Source of the DNA: Xanthobacter aminoxidans
GTDB taxonomy: Bacteria > Pseudomonadota > Alphaproteobacteria > Rhizobiales > Xanthobacteraceae
Assembly: GCF_023571765.1 (NCBI RefSeq)
Contig: NZ_JAMJXC010000011.1
Location: forward strand, 124,001-188,000
Length of the DNA stretch: 64,000 nucleotides
Direction of reading: 5' to 3'
Positions 9,175-18,026 of this stretch are shown piece after piece. Position numbers and translations under genes: made by a program. Positions within the stretch are counted from its first letter, which is position 1; each line of letters begins with the position of its first letter. The notes beneath the pieces are model-generated. The model had not been told where the DNA came from. It did not search any database and saw only the letters and a program-made list of their open reading frames with translations.

Positions 9175-10019
9175 CAGGCGTGCCGCATTCCGCCGAAACC
9201 GCGCGGCCGACCACGGCCGCCCCGGCGGGCGCCTGCGATGCCCATTGCCATATCGTCGACCCCCGCTTTTCCCCCTCCGGGACCGGCGGGCCGGCCGGCA
9301 TGGCCATCGAGGATTATCAGCATCTCCAAAGGCGGATCGGCACCACACGCGCGGTGTTCGTGCAGGCGAAGTCCCACGGGACCGACCATGCCTGTCTGCT
9401 TGATGCCATCAGCCGCCTTGATGGCAACGCCCGCGGCATCGGCGTGCTCCATCCCTCTGTCACCGACAGCGAGCTGAAACGGCTCGACGCCGGCGGCATT
9501 CGCGGGCTTCGCTTCAGCCTCTGGAAGCCCGCCGATGCGGTCGTCACGATCGACATGATCGAGCCGTTGGCGAAGCGGATCGCCGACCTCGGCTGGCACG
9601 TCCAACTCCACCTGTCGGGAGATCAGATCGTCGAGGCGGCGGCGCTGCTCGCCCGGCTGCCCTGCCCGATCGTGTTCGACCATATGGGACGCCTGCCGCC
9701 GGACCGCGGTCCGGATCACCCGGCGTTTGCCGTGATCGTCGACCTCGTGCGCAAGGGGCGGGCGTGGGTGAAGCTCGCGGGCGCCTATCTCAACACCAGG
9801 CAGGGACCGCCCTATGGCGATGCCACCCGGATCGCCCGGGCCTATGTGGCGCAGGTGCCCGAGCGGCTCGTGTGGGGCAGTGACTGGCCTCATGTCACCG
9901 AGACGCACAAGCCGGACGACGCGGAGCTTTTCGATCTGCTTGCGGTCTGGGCCGGCAGCGATCGCGTGCGCGACCTCATCCTGATCGAAAACCCCGCAGA
10001 GCTTTACGGCTTCCGGTAA
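9171..10019 (+). CDS. Amidohydrolase, LigI-like (COG3618)
   Basis: 282 residues starting at a GTG that overlaps the transporter stop (GTGA). DAHCHIVDP is the HxH metal motif, VFDHMGRLP the following histidine and WGSDWPH the C-terminal aspartate motif of amidohydrolase family 2. Close relatives hydrolyse lactones such as 2-pyrone-4,6-dicarboxylate (LigI). With PcaQ, PcaC-like and an acid transporter next to it, a lactonase in aromatic ring degradation is likely. The substrate is inferred. Confidence 0.8.
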   Translation: MTGVPHSAETARPTTAAPAGACDAHCHIVDPRFSPSGTGGPAGMAIEDYQHLQRRIGTTRAVFVQAKSHGTDHACLLDAISRLDGNARGIGVLHPSVTDSELKRLDAGGIRGLRFSLWKPADAVVTIDMIEPLAKRIADLGWHVQLHLSGDQIVEAAALLARLPCPIVFDHMGRLPPDRGPDHPAFAVIVDLVRKGRAWVKLAGAYLNTRQGPPYGDATRIARAYVAQVPERLVWGSDWPHVTETHKPDDAELFDLLAVWAGSDRVRDLILIENPAELYGFR

Positions 10020-10038
10020 GAGCCGAAACCAGCAGGCC

Positions 10039-10094
10039 GGACGGACGCCAAAGGCGCCCGTCCCGCTCTCGCATTCGCCGCGAAACCTGCGGCG
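10039..10094. terminator. Two hairpins between convergent genes
   Basis: The first is 10039-10049 with 10053-10063 (11-bp stem with one G-U type mismatch, loop AAA). The second is CGCCGC 10076-10081 with GCGGCG 10089-10094. They fill the 82-bp gap between the + strand amidohydrolase end and the - strand binding-protein end and could serve both directions. No strong T tract follows. Confidence 0.5.
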
Positions 10095-10101
10095 GGGGCC
10101 G

Positions 10102-10893
10102 TTATTTCGCGGCCGGATGGGCGATGGGATCAAGGCCCGTCTTGCTGATGACGGGAGCGGCCTGCGGGGAGCCGAGGAAGGCAATGAGATCCGCGCCGGC
10201 CTTGGGCGATCCGGCCTTCGAGGACATGCCCGCGGAGAAGATCGTGATCTTCTGCACGCTCTCGGGAATGGGGCCGACCACGTCCACCCCCGCCACCGGC
10301 AGAAGCTCGCTGATCTGCTGGAAGCCCAGCTCGGCTTCGCCGCGCGCCACCACCGCGGCCACGGGCTCAGCCGGGATCATCCGCGCCTTGCCCTTCATCT
10401 GCTCCTCGATGCCGAGGCGCTTGAACAATTCATTCTCCACATAGACGCCGCTCGCGCTGTCCGAATAGGCGACGGACTTGGCGTTGACGAGCGCCGTGCG
10501 CAGGGCATCCACGGTGGAGATGTCGGGCTTCGGCGTACCCGCGCGGACGGCGACGCCGATGGGCGAGCGGGCGAGATCGACGCGCGAGGCCTTGTCCGCT
10601 TTCCCCTGCTCGGTCAGTCCGGTGAGAGCCTCGCCCACCATGATGAGCACATCCACCGGCTCACCCCGGTTGAGGCGCACCGGAATGGCGTTCTCCGTGG
10701 TGCCCATGGACGGCCCGTAGGCGGTCGACACCTTGTGCCCGGTCGCGCGTTCGAACTGCGGCACCAGCTGCTTGTAGGCAGCCGAGAAGCCGCCCGAAAT
10801 CATGACGCGCACCTCGTCGGCGCGCGCCGAGGCCGGCAGCGCCAAAGCGGCGCCGATCAGCAAGGCGGAAACCCAGCGTCGTGAGATCGTCAT
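10102..10893 (-). CDS. Periplasmic binding protein, molybdate/ModA-like, orphan
   Basis: 263 residues. A signal peptide (about residues 1-25, ending ASARA) precedes a type II binding-protein fold that starts VRVMISGGFSAAYKQLVPQF, as in ModA-like proteins. The ATG at 10893 has GGAGG 7 nt upstream. No permease or ATPase is adjacent, so it is not a normal molybdate transporter gene. Such orphans are common in this group and may bind another anion or serve a transporter elsewhere. A 560-codon frame running into it from upstream is not part of the gene. Confidence 0.8.
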   Translation of the reverse strand: MTISRRWVSALLIGAALALPASARADEVRVMISGGFSAAYKQLVPQFERATGHKVSTAYGPSMGTTENAIPVRLNRGEPVDVLIMVGEALTGLTEQGKADKASRVDLARSPIGVAVRAGTPKPDISTVDALRTALVNAKSVAYSDSASGVYVENELFKRLGIEEQMKGKARMIPAEPVAAVVARGEAELGFQQISELLPVAGVDVVGPIPESVQKITIFSAGMSSKAGSPKAGADLIAFLGSPQAAPVISKTGLDPIAHPAAK

Positions 10894-11082
10894 TGTCTTT
10901 CCTCCCGAGATCGATGTCTTGATTTTTTCGGTCCTGCCGGCCGCATGAGCGACGGCCGCGCCCACCGGCTCGCGTCGCCCCAGGTCGCGTCCTTTGGCGT
11001 CAGGCGCAGCCCGAGCGCTCCTCGACGGAGCGAACAACCATTTTTCTGGTTCAGCGGATTCAGGGACCGCCACCCGATATGC

Positions 11083-11111
11083 GGACGCGGCGCCCGAGGG
11101 GCGCCGCGTCC
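11083..11111. terminator. Strong hairpin after the MFS gene
   Basis: A perfect 13-bp GC-rich stem (11083-11095 with 11099-11111) around a 3-nt loop lies just 7 bp past the end of the minus-strand MFS gene. It is placed and built like a terminator or 3'-end stabiliser, although no U tract follows on the minus strand. The rest of the 10894-11082 gap holds nothing I could identify. Confidence 0.6.
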
Positions 11112-11117
11112 TTGCCT

Positions 11118-12440
11118 TCAACCTCGTGAGAGGGAGGCGTTGCGACCGCGATAGATGAGGATGGTCGCGATGAGGCCCGAGGCGGCCGCCGCCATGAGCC
11201 AGAAGCCGGGGGCCGCGCGGTTGCCCGTCATGTCGATCAGCCAGGTGGAGACCAGGGGCGTGAACGTGCCGAACAGTGCGGCGGCGAGAGCGAACGCGAG
11301 CGAGAAGCAGGTGGTCCGCACATGCGCCGGCACTTCCTCCGACAAGGCGGCCACCATGGCGCCGTTGTAGACGCCGAAGCACATGGAGAACCACAGCTCC
11401 ACCATCAGCATCTTGTTGAAGGTCGGCTCCACCACCAGCCACGCAAGGGCGGGATAGGCCGTCGCCAGCGCCAGGATGGCGATGGTCAGCAGCACCGGAC
11501 GGCGCCCCACGCGGTCGGAGATGGCGCCGCCGATGGGCAGCCAGATGAAGTTGGTGGTGGCCACCAGCAGTGTGACCAGCAGACTGTCGGTAATGGACAG
11601 CTTCAGCACGTTCCTGCCGAAGGTCGGCGTGTAGACGGTGATGAAATAGAAGGTCACCGTGGTCATGGCCGTCAGCATCATGCCGAGCACCACGATCCGC
11701 CAGTTCGCCAGCATCGCGGCGAAGACCTCGCTCTGGGTCGGGTGCTTCTTCTGCTTGAGGAACTCGGGGGTTTCCTCCAGCGTACGGCGGATGAAGAAGA
11801 TGAAGGGGATGATCGCGCAGCCGATGAAGAAGGGAATGCGCCAGCCCCAGGCGGTGATGGTCTCGGCCGGCATCAGCTGGCTCAGCGAGAAGCCGATGAT
11901 CGCCGCGAAGAAGATGGCGACCTGCTGGCTGGCCGACTGGAACGAGGTGTAGAAGCCCTTGTTGCCGGGCGTCGCGATCTCGAACAGGTAGATCGAGACG
12001 CCGCCCAGCTCCACGCCCGCCGAGAAGCCCTGCAACAGGCGTCCGAACAGCACGATGAGCGGCGCGGCGATGCCGATCTGCGCATAGGTCGGGCACACGG
12101 CGATCAGCACGGTGCCGGCGGCCATGATGCCCAGCGTCACGATCAGGCCCTTGCGGCGGCCGATGCGGTCGAGATAGGAGCCGAGCACGATGGCGCCGAC
12201 CGGCCGCATCAAGGCGCCGAGCCAGAAGGTGGTGAAGGTGAGGAGCAGTTCCGTGACTTCATTTCCGGTGGGGAAGAACGCCTTGGAAATGGACGTCGCG
12301 TAGAAGCCGAACAGGAAGAAATCGAACTGCTCGAGGAAATTGCCGCTGGTCGAGCGCAGGATCGCTGCGGTTCTCGATTTGATGGCAGGCACCTGTGTGC
12401 CCGCAGCGGATGGAACGGCGGCTGCCGAAGGCCCGACCAT
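11118..12440 (-). CDS. MFS transporter, metabolite:H+ symporter type
   Basis: 440 residues with about twelve membrane helices. [18 protein letters not shown] is the MFS loop 2-3 motif, and [15 protein letters not shown] is characteristic of the citrate/tricarballylate group (MHS family). The start at 12440 has GGGAG 8 nt upstream. It is a single-gene unit. The substrate is probably a di- or tricarboxylate; this is a family-level inference. The CoA-transferase/lyase pair 7 kb away would be a possible user but is not linked. Confidence 0.83.
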   Translation of the reverse strand: MVGPSAAAVPSAAGTQVPAIKSRTAAILRSTSGNFLEQFDFFLFGFYATSISKAFFPTGNEVTELLLTFTTFWLGALMRPVGAIVLGSYLDRIGRRKGLIVTLGIMAAGTVLIAVCPTYAQIGIAAPLIVLFGRLLQGFSAGVELGGVSIYLFEIATPGNKGFYTSFQSASQQVAIFFAAIIGFSLSQLMPAETITAWGWRIPFFIGCAIIPFIFFIRRTLEETPEFLKQKKHPTQSEVFAAMLANWRIVVLGMMLTAMTTVTFYFITVYTPTFGRNVLKLSITDSLLVTLLVATTNFIWLPIGGAISDRVGRRPVLLTIAILALATAYPALAWLVVEPTFNKMLMVELWFSMCFGVYNGAMVAALSEEVPAHVRTTCFSLAFALAAALFGTFTPLVSTWLIDMTGNRAAPGFWLMAAAASGLIATILIYRGRNASLSRG

Positions 12441-12586
12441 GCGTTGTCTCCCATGCCGGCGCAGCCGCTCGCGGCGTCTCTGCGCTGCTTCTTGTTGCTT
12501 CGTCCGGCCGTCTGCAGCCGGCCAGTCCCTTGGCGGGAATCTGGCGCAGCCCATCGCATGACGGCATCGGCGGGAGCCTAGGGGGG

Positions 12587-12608
12587 AGAACCTGTCAAGA
12601 ACCTGTCA
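12587..12608. repeat. Tandem 11-bp direct repeat
   Basis: AGAACCTGTCA occurs twice back to back (12587-12597 and 12598-12608) about 150 bp upstream of the minus-strand MFS gene. One repeat per helical turn is compatible with tandem binding of an activator on one DNA face. Confidence 0.55.
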
Positions 12609-12644
12609 CGTCTTCCGCGACGTTGGTCTGATGCGCTCAGGCGA

Positions 12645-13790
12645 TCATTCGCCTTCCAGCGCCTTCCGCCATGCGCGGAAGAAGATGCGGCGCCGGGACT
12701 GGTCCTGATAGGCCAGAAGCTCGGGGCCCACATGGATCGGGCGCAACCTGGCGGGATCGGCTCCGGCCTCCGCCGGCGGCGGCATGTCGAGCCGGACGGT
12801 ACCGAAGGCCCGGCGTGCGAGGTCCTCCTGGCCTTCGCGGGACAGGAGGAAATCCAGGAAAAGATGGGCCTGCTCGGGATGCGGCGCCTGTTTGGGAATG
12901 AGGGCGATGCGCGTCATCACCAGCGTGTAGTCCTCAAAGGCCACGACGCCGATGGCCGGCTCCTCCCGCGCCCGCGCCCGGGCATAGGACGAGATGGTGT
13001 TGTAGGCGAACAGCTGGTCGCCATCCGACACGCGGTCGAGCATGGTGTGGGCGAAGGAATAGAGCTTCGGTCCCGTCCGCCCCATGGCCCGGACCAGTTG
13101 CCAGGTGTCCGCGGTGATACGCACATCGCTGTTCCAGAATAGAAAGCCGGTCCCGCTGCGCTCCGGGTCGTAGGCCGCGACCTTGCCCCGGTAGGCTGCG
13201 CCCTTCTCGCGCAGGAGGCGGATGAAATCGGCATGGGTGCGCGGCACGTCTTCCGGCGGCACCCGCATCTTGTTGTAGACGAGGACGATGGGTTCCGCCG
13301 TGACCCCGAAGGCCTCGTTGCGCCACACCGCCCAAGGCGGCAGCATCGCCGTGGCAGGGGATTCGTGGCGCGCGGCATAGCCGTCGTTCACCAGCTTGAT
13401 CTGGAGATCCATGGCGGAACTCCAGGCGATATCGGGACACGGGCGGGTGTCGTTGCACTCCACCACGTCGGAATAGACGTACAGCGAATTCTTGTGCCGG
13501 TAGGTCAGCTTGATGTCGGGATAGCGCGCCCGCCAGTGCTCCAGCAGCTCGCCCATCTCCACGAGATCGATGGAAGACACGACGGTGAGTGAGCCGGCGG
13601 CGCCGGTGCCGACCGAGATCTCGTCCGAGCGGGACTGCGCTCCAGCCGGGCGGCCCGCATCCGCGAGGGCCCCTGCGATGACGAGCGCCACAGCCAAGGC
13701 GATCCCGCTCATACGCCCTGCAACCGCCCGAAAGCGCCGCCCCGCGGACGGCACGGCGATCCGCCCCCAGTCGCTGCCCGTCGGGGCCAT
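12645..13790 (-). CDS. Periplasmic solute-binding protein, PgtC/Fe3+-SBP-like
   Basis: 381 residues. The ATG at 13790 has GGAGG 7 nt upstream; an upstream GTG at 13880 would lie in the promoter region and is rejected. Hydrophobic segment about 27-45 looks like a signal sequence or anchor, followed by a type II binding-protein domain (LTVVSSIDLVEMGELLEHW; VYNKMRVPPEDVPRTHADF). No ABC permease is nearby. It is divergent from a TctD/TctE-type two-component system, as PgtC is linked to PgtA/PgtB, so it probably presents a ligand to the sensor instead of feeding a transporter. Confidence 0.78.
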   Translation of the reverse strand: MAPTGSDWGRIAVPSAGRRFRAVAGRMSGIALAVALVIAGALADAGRPAGAQSRSDEISVGTGAAGSLTVVSSIDLVEMGELLEHWRARYPDIKLTYRHKNSLYVYSDVVECNDTRPCPDIAWSSAMDLQIKLVNDGYAARHESPATAMLPPWAVWRNEAFGVTAEPIVLVYNKMRVPPEDVPRTHADFIRLLREKGAAYRGKVAAYDPERSGTGFLFWNSDVRITADTWQLVRAMGRTGPKLYSFAHTMLDRVSDGDQLFAYNTISSYARARAREEPAIGVVAFEDYTLVMTRIALIPKQAPHPEQAHLFLDFLLSREGQEDLARRAFGTVRLDMPPPAEAGADPARLRPIHVGPELLAYQDQSRRRIFFRAWRKALEGE

Positions 13791-13959
13791 CCACCCGCCT
13801 CCCGCACGCACGTCCGCACCGTCTCTTGCACTTGCTTCCGTTAGCCGGTCTACATTATGCGATGCGACGGGTGTGGTCACGTATGGGGCATCCTTCCAGC
13901 TCCGAACCCGGGGCTTTCATGCCTTGCGGCCGGTTGCAGCCCGGCCGGGAGCCGGCTTG

Positions 13960-14625
13960 ATGCGTATCCTCATCGTGGAAGACGACCGGGCGCTTGCGAG
14001 CGGACTGAAGCGTTCGCTCGCCTCGCTTGGCTACGCGGTCGATCACGAGGCCGATGCGGCGGATGCGGTCGGGCTGGCAACCCGCGAGGCGTACAATCTG
14101 GTCGTGCTCGATCTCGGCCTGCCCAACGGCAGCGGATATGACGTGCTCAGGGCGATCCGCCGCGCGGGCCTCAAGACGCCCGTCATGATCCTCACCGCGC
14201 GCGACCATGTGAGCGAGAAGGTGAAGGCGCTGGACCTCGGCGCCGATGATTATGTGAACAAGCCGTTTGCCCTCGCCGAGTTCGAGGCGCGGGTGCGGGC
14301 GCTGGTGCGCCGGGGCTTCGGCGTCAGCGACGCCCTGATCGAGTTCGGGCCGCTGCAGTTCGATACCGTACAGCACGTGGCGCGCCTGGAGGGCACGCCT
14401 CTCGATCTTAGGCGGCGGGAGCTTGCGGTTCTGCACCTCCTTCTGGTCCAGGCGGGCAAGCTCGTGCCCAAGGCCCGCCTCATCTCGGAAGTGTTCGGGC
14501 TAGACGATGCAGTCGGCCCCAACGCCCTGGAACTGTACATCGCCCGCCTGCGCAAGAAGCTCGGGGCCGGCGGGTTGCGCATCCGCACCGTCCGCGGGCT
14601 CGGCTACATGCTGGAGAAGGACTGA
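13960..14625 (+). CDS. OmpR-family response regulator (TctD-like)
   Basis: 221 residues. The receiver domain has the acidic pair in VEDDR, phospho-acceptor Asp51 in VLDLGLPNGSG and the Lys of NKPF. The C-terminal winged helix ends LRIRTVRGLGYMLEKD, the normal OmpR/PhoB ending. GGGAG precedes the ATG. The stop overlaps the start of the kinase by 1 nt (TGATG), giving a coupled sensor-regulator pair. Likely target: the divergent binding-protein gene and a transporter elsewhere. Confidence 0.9.
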   Translation: MRILIVEDDRALASGLKRSLASLGYAVDHEADAADAVGLATREAYNLVVLDLGLPNGSGYDVLRAIRRAGLKTPVMILTARDHVSEKVKALDLGADDYVNKPFALAEFEARVRALVRRGFGVSDALIEFGPLQFDTVQHVARLEGTPLDLRRRELAVLHLLLVQAGKLVPKARLISEVFGLDDAVGPNALELYIARLRKKLGAGGLRIRTVRGLGYMLEKD

Positions 14626-16037
14626 TGCGCCCCGCCCGCCGCTCGCTGAAGCGCGCGGTTCTCCTCAATCTGCTCGCGCCGGTGCTGCTGCTGGCCGTGG
14701 CCATCGGTGCCGGTGGCTATCTCACCATCACTTCGGTGGTAGAGAGTTCCCACGACCGCCTCCTCGACGGCTCCCTGATGGCCATCGCCGAGCGCCTCGC
14801 GGTGGAGAGCGGCGAGGTGGTGGTGGACATGCCGCAGGTTGCCCTCGGCATGCTCGAAACCAAGACGCAGGACAATGTCTATTATCTCGTCACCTCGGAC
14901 GCCGGGCCGGTGACGGGCTATCCCGACCTGCCGCTCGGCCGGATGGCGGCGGCCTTGCCGGGCCAGCCGACCCACTGGAACGACACGTACCGCGGCAATG
15001 CCGTGCGCCTCGCCGCGGTGGCGCGCCGCGTCTATGGCGTCGAGCGTCCGGTGATCGTCGCCGTCGCCGAGACCCGGCTCGCCCGCAACCAGCTGCGCAA
15101 CGAGATGCTGCGCAACCTGGGTCTGGCGGAGGCCGCCCTGATACTGGCCATCGGGGTTCTGGCGTGGGTTTCCGTCGAGCGCGGGTTGATGCCGCTCGCC
15201 GACCTCAGCCGGCAGATCGACACCCGCGCCGTCAGCGACTGGCGCGATCTGCGGCCGCTCGATCTGTCCGAGGTGCCGCAGGAGGCGATGGCTCCCGCCA
15301 CCGCCATCAACGCCATGTTCGAGCGCCTGCGCTCGGCCACCGAGCTGCTGCGGCGCTTCACCGCCGACGCCTCCCACCAGATGCGCACGCCGCTGGCCAT
15401 CGTCAGGATGCATGTAGACCTGCTGCGGCGGGAAAGTGCGGATCCCGAGCTGAGGGGCAGCGCGCTGGCCGAGCTGGATCAGGGCGCCGAGCGGCTGGAG
15501 CGGCTCATCACCCAGCTTCTCACCCTGGCCCGCGCCGACGAAAGCGCGGTTTCAGCCGCAGGCGGCACGCCCTGCGATCTGGGCGACGTGATCGAGCACG
15601 TCATCGCCGAGCGCATCGCCGGCATCCCGCCCGACACCCAGGTCTCCTGCCTCATCCGGCAGCGCCCGTTGCCGCTCGTGTCCGATACCGTGCTGCTGTC
15701 CGAACTGCTGGGCAATCTTCTCGACAATGCGGTGAAATATTCCGGCGCCGGTGGCCAGGTGGTGCTGTGCGCCGACCGCAGCGGCGATGCAGCCGTCGTG
15801 ACCGTTGAGGACAGCGGCCCCGGCATTCCCGAGGCCGAGCGCGAGCGCGTGTTCCAGCGCTTCTACCGTGCGCCCAACCGGGCAGACGTCCCGGGCAGCG
15901 GCCTCGGCCTGTCGATCGTGAAGGTGATCGCGGACCTGCTGCACATCACGATCACCCTCGACAGCAGCCCCGATCTGGGCGGCCTGCGGGCCACGCTCCG
16001 CATGCCGCTATCGACCCGGACAACGCCTGGCGCCTGA
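14625..16037 (+). CDS. Sensor histidine kinase (TctE-like)
   Basis: 470 residues. An N-terminal helix (about 11-38), a periplasmic domain of about 130 residues of the 2CSK_N type, a second helix (about 165-185), a HAMP-like segment, phospho-acceptor His251 in ASHQMRTPLA, and a HATPase with DNAVKYSG, EDSGPGIP and GSGLGLSIVK. The architecture is that of TctE, the tricarboxylate sensor. It is coupled to the response regulator gene. The ligand may be delivered by the PgtC-like protein encoded divergently. Confidence 0.9.
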   Translation: MRPARRSLKRAVLLNLLAPVLLLAVAIGAGGYLTITSVVESSHDRLLDGSLMAIAERLAVESGEVVVDMPQVALGMLETKTQDNVYYLVTSDAGPVTGYPDLPLGRMAAALPGQPTHWNDTYRGNAVRLAAVARRVYGVERPVIVAVAETRLARNQLRNEMLRNLGLAEAALILAIGVLAWVSVERGLMPLADLSRQIDTRAVSDWRDLRPLDLSEVPQEAMAPATAINAMFERLRSATELLRRFTADASHQMRTPLAIVRMHVDLLRRESADPELRGSALAELDQGAERLERLITQLLTLARADESAVSAAGGTPCDLGDVIEHVIAERIAGIPPDTQVSCLIRQRPLPLVSDTVLLSELLGNLLDNAVKYSGAGGQVVLCADRSGDAAVVTVEDSGPGIPEAERERVFQRFYRAPNRADVPGSGLGLSIVKVIADLLHITITLDSSPDLGGLRATLRMPLSTRTTPGA

Positions 16038-16198
16038 GTCCTTCAGATGGGCGGGATGGCCTGAAAGGAGATGATCGAGGCGCGGCACGAACATGGAACG
16101 TCAGCACCAAACCATGCCGCCCTACGACCCCACCCGAGCGATTTCGGCCCGGTCGATCTCACGCACGGCGTGCTCCGGCCCTCATGTGGCGCGCCAGC

Positions 16199-16528
16199 CT
16201 AACCGGCGAAATGGTGCAGGAGCCGGAGCAGGACCGAAATCGCGTGGAGCAGCGCCACTGCGAAAACGACCATGCCCGTGACGGCGGCAAGCCGGCGGCT
16301 TGGCTCGGCGACGACCTCGTCCGTGCCGTCTTCGTAGCGGGATCGCTGGTGGCCGCGATACAGCAACAGGCCGGACGTCCCGCTCAGCAAGAGCGCCGCC
16401 AAGAGCTGGCTGAAGGAGAAATGGGAGAGGCCGCCGCGCACGGACAGCAGGGCGACGAGCATCATCAGGAAGCCCGTCCGCGACCAGGCCAGCCCCGTCC
16501 GCTCGCGCTGGAGGCCTGGGTCTTTCAT
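16199..16528 (-). CDS. DUF202 small membrane protein
   Basis: 109 residues with three hydrophobic helices. The N-terminal LQRERTGLAWSRTGFLMM is the DUF202 signature. It starts 13 bp after the end of another DUF202 gene on the same strand, an arrangement like E. coli yidH-yidG. Function is unknown. The 160 bp between it and the kinase gene (16038-16198) shows nothing recognisable. Confidence 0.8.
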   Translation of the reverse strand: MKDPGLQRERTGLAWSRTGFLMMLVALLSVRGGLSHFSFSQLLAALLLSGTSGLLLYRGHQRSRYEDGTDEVVAEPSRRLAAVTGMVVFAVALLHAISVLLRLLHHFAG

Positions 16529-16541
16529 GCCGCGGGTCCGG

Positions 16542-16940
16542 TCAGATCAAGACCATGAGGCAGGCGAGCCCCACGGCAAGGGTGGCAGTGAAGGCCGCCA
16601 GAAGGGGAAGCAGGGCGCTGACGGGCAGATCGGCGTTGTGACGCATGGCTTGCTCGGCCCGCACCCAGCGGGGATAGGCCATTCCACCGAGCACGCCTCC
16701 CGCCACGAACAGGATCAGTGCAAGACCAAGCCGCAGGGGCAGCGGCCCGAGATGTGAGGCGAACTGGTCGATGCCGACCGCACCGGCAATCAGCGCCAGA
16801 GCCGTCCGGATCCAGGCGAGAAACGTTCTCTCGTTGGCGAGCGAGAAGCGATAATCCGGCCGCGCCCCGCGCTGCCACCATTTCAGAGACGGTCCATGCT
16901 CTGACCGGTCAGCGGATGTGTCGAGAGACAGATTGGACAT
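16542..16940 (-). CDS. DUF202 (YidH-like) inner-membrane protein
   Basis: 132 residues. A soluble N-terminus of about 30 residues leads to FSLANERTFLAWIRTALALI, the classical DUF202 motif, followed by three helices. First gene of a two-gene unit with the smaller DUF202 gene. No enzymatic role can be assigned. Confidence 0.82.
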   Translation of the reverse strand: MSNLSLDTSADRSEHGPSLKWWQRGARPDYRFSLANERTFLAWIRTALALIAGAVGIDQFASHLGPLPLRLGLALILFVAGGVLGGMAYPRWVRAEQAMRHNADLPVSALLPLLAAFTATLAVGLACLMVLI

Positions 16941-17015
16941 TGTTGCACGCTGTGCTGTGTATCAGGTCGCCATGAAGGTCAGATCGACACGTGACGAACT
17001 CATCGTCCGGGCGGT

Positions 17016-18026
17016 CTACGCGAATTGGGCCGCGCCTGCATCCAGCGCGGCGACGCGAAAGCCGATATTTCCGCTGCTGCTGTTCGGCGTATTGGAGTTC
17101 CGGGCCGCGACCCGATAGCGGTTGCAGTAGGAGCTATGGCACAGATACGAGCCGCCACGCATCGAGCGGCTCGCGCCCGGCCCGTCATGGACGGGGTCGC
17201 GATCGCCTGTGACCCGGTGATATTCGGGGCTGAAGACATCCCGAACCCATTCCCAGACATTGCCCGCCACGTTGAACAGGCCGTAGCCGTTCGGCTCGAA
17301 GGCATGGACGGGGGCGGTGCCGACATAGCCGTCCTCCGCCGTGTTCAGATCCGGGAAGGCGCCCTGCCAGATGTTGCAGCGATGCCGGCCGCCAGGGGTC
17401 AGCTCATCTCCCCAGGGATAGAGCTTGCCGTCCAGTCCGCCGCGCGCGGCATATTCCCATTCCGCTTCGGTCAGGAGGCGCGTGCCCGACCACGCGCAGA
17501 AGGCCACCGCGTCGTTCCAGGACACATGCACCACCGGGTGATCCAGGCGGTCGAGAACGGTGGTGCCGGGGCCTTCCGGCTGGGCCCAGTAGGCGAACGG
17601 CACGGGCAGCCACCAGGGCGCCTCCACCGGCACCCGCTCGATCCGGGCCGCGGTCTCCGGCGGCACCAGCGCGTGGAAGACGTAGGACCAGTTGAAGCGT
17701 TCGGCCTCCGTGACATGGCCTGTCGCCCGGACAAAATCGGCGAACTGCGCGTTCGTCACCGCATAGGCCGACACCCGGAACGGACTCAGCGTGACGAGCC
17801 GCGCCGGCCCCTCGCCATCGCCCGCGAAGCCTTCGGCGCCGGACGTGCCCATCAGGAAGCGTCCACCCGGAAGCGCAATCCAGCGAAAGGCCGTGCCCTT
17901 CCCCCCGGCAGAGGCCGGCGGAGGTGGCGGCGGCGCTTCGCCTGCCGTCTCGGGGCGGCGCGCGCAGCAGCAGGTCGGCGACTTGCCGGCCTCATCCGCC
18001 CCGCCGCTCTCCCGCCCCTGTGTCAC
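17016..18026 (-). CDS. Formylglycine-generating enzyme (sulfatase activator)
   Basis: 336 residues from a GTG that overlaps the sulfatase stop (GTGA). The domain runs from about residue 48 (FRWIALPGGRFLMGTS) to the end. The two active-site cysteines of true FGE are both present, Cys296 and Cys301, in GGSYLCHSSYCNRYR, followed by SGNIGFRVAA. It oxidises the sulfatase cysteine to formylglycine using O2 and copper. The N-terminus carries a CCC run and a proline stretch but no signal peptide, so it should act in the cytoplasm. Translational coupling to the sulfatase makes that the obvious client. Confidence 0.92.
   Translation of the reverse strand: MTQGRESGGADEAGKSPTCCCARRPETAGEAPPPPPPASAGGKGTAFRWIALPGGRFLMGTSGAEGFAGDGEGPARLVTLSPFRVSAYAVTNAQFADFVRATGHVTEAERFNWSYVFHALVPPETAARIERVPVEAPWWLPVPFAYWAQPEGPGTTVLDRLDHPVVHVSWNDAVAFCAWSGTRLLTEAEWEYAARGGLDGKLYPWGDELTPGGRHRCNIWQGAFPDLNTAEDGYVGTAPVHAFEPNGYGLFNVAGNVWEWVRDVFSPEYHRVTGDRDPVHDGPGASRSMRGGSYLCHSSYCNRYRVAARNSNTPNSSSGNIGFRVAALDAGAAQFA

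Noticed and set aside
10102-10893. Calling the ModA-like gene a molybdate transporter component.
   Set aside because: No modB or modC nearby; the fold is shared by several anion-binding proteins.
13790-13880. A GTG start at 13880 for the PgtC-like gene.
   Set aside because: It would put 30 extra codons in the shared promoter. The ATG at 13790 has a GGAGG site 7 nt upstream and leads into a signal-like helix.
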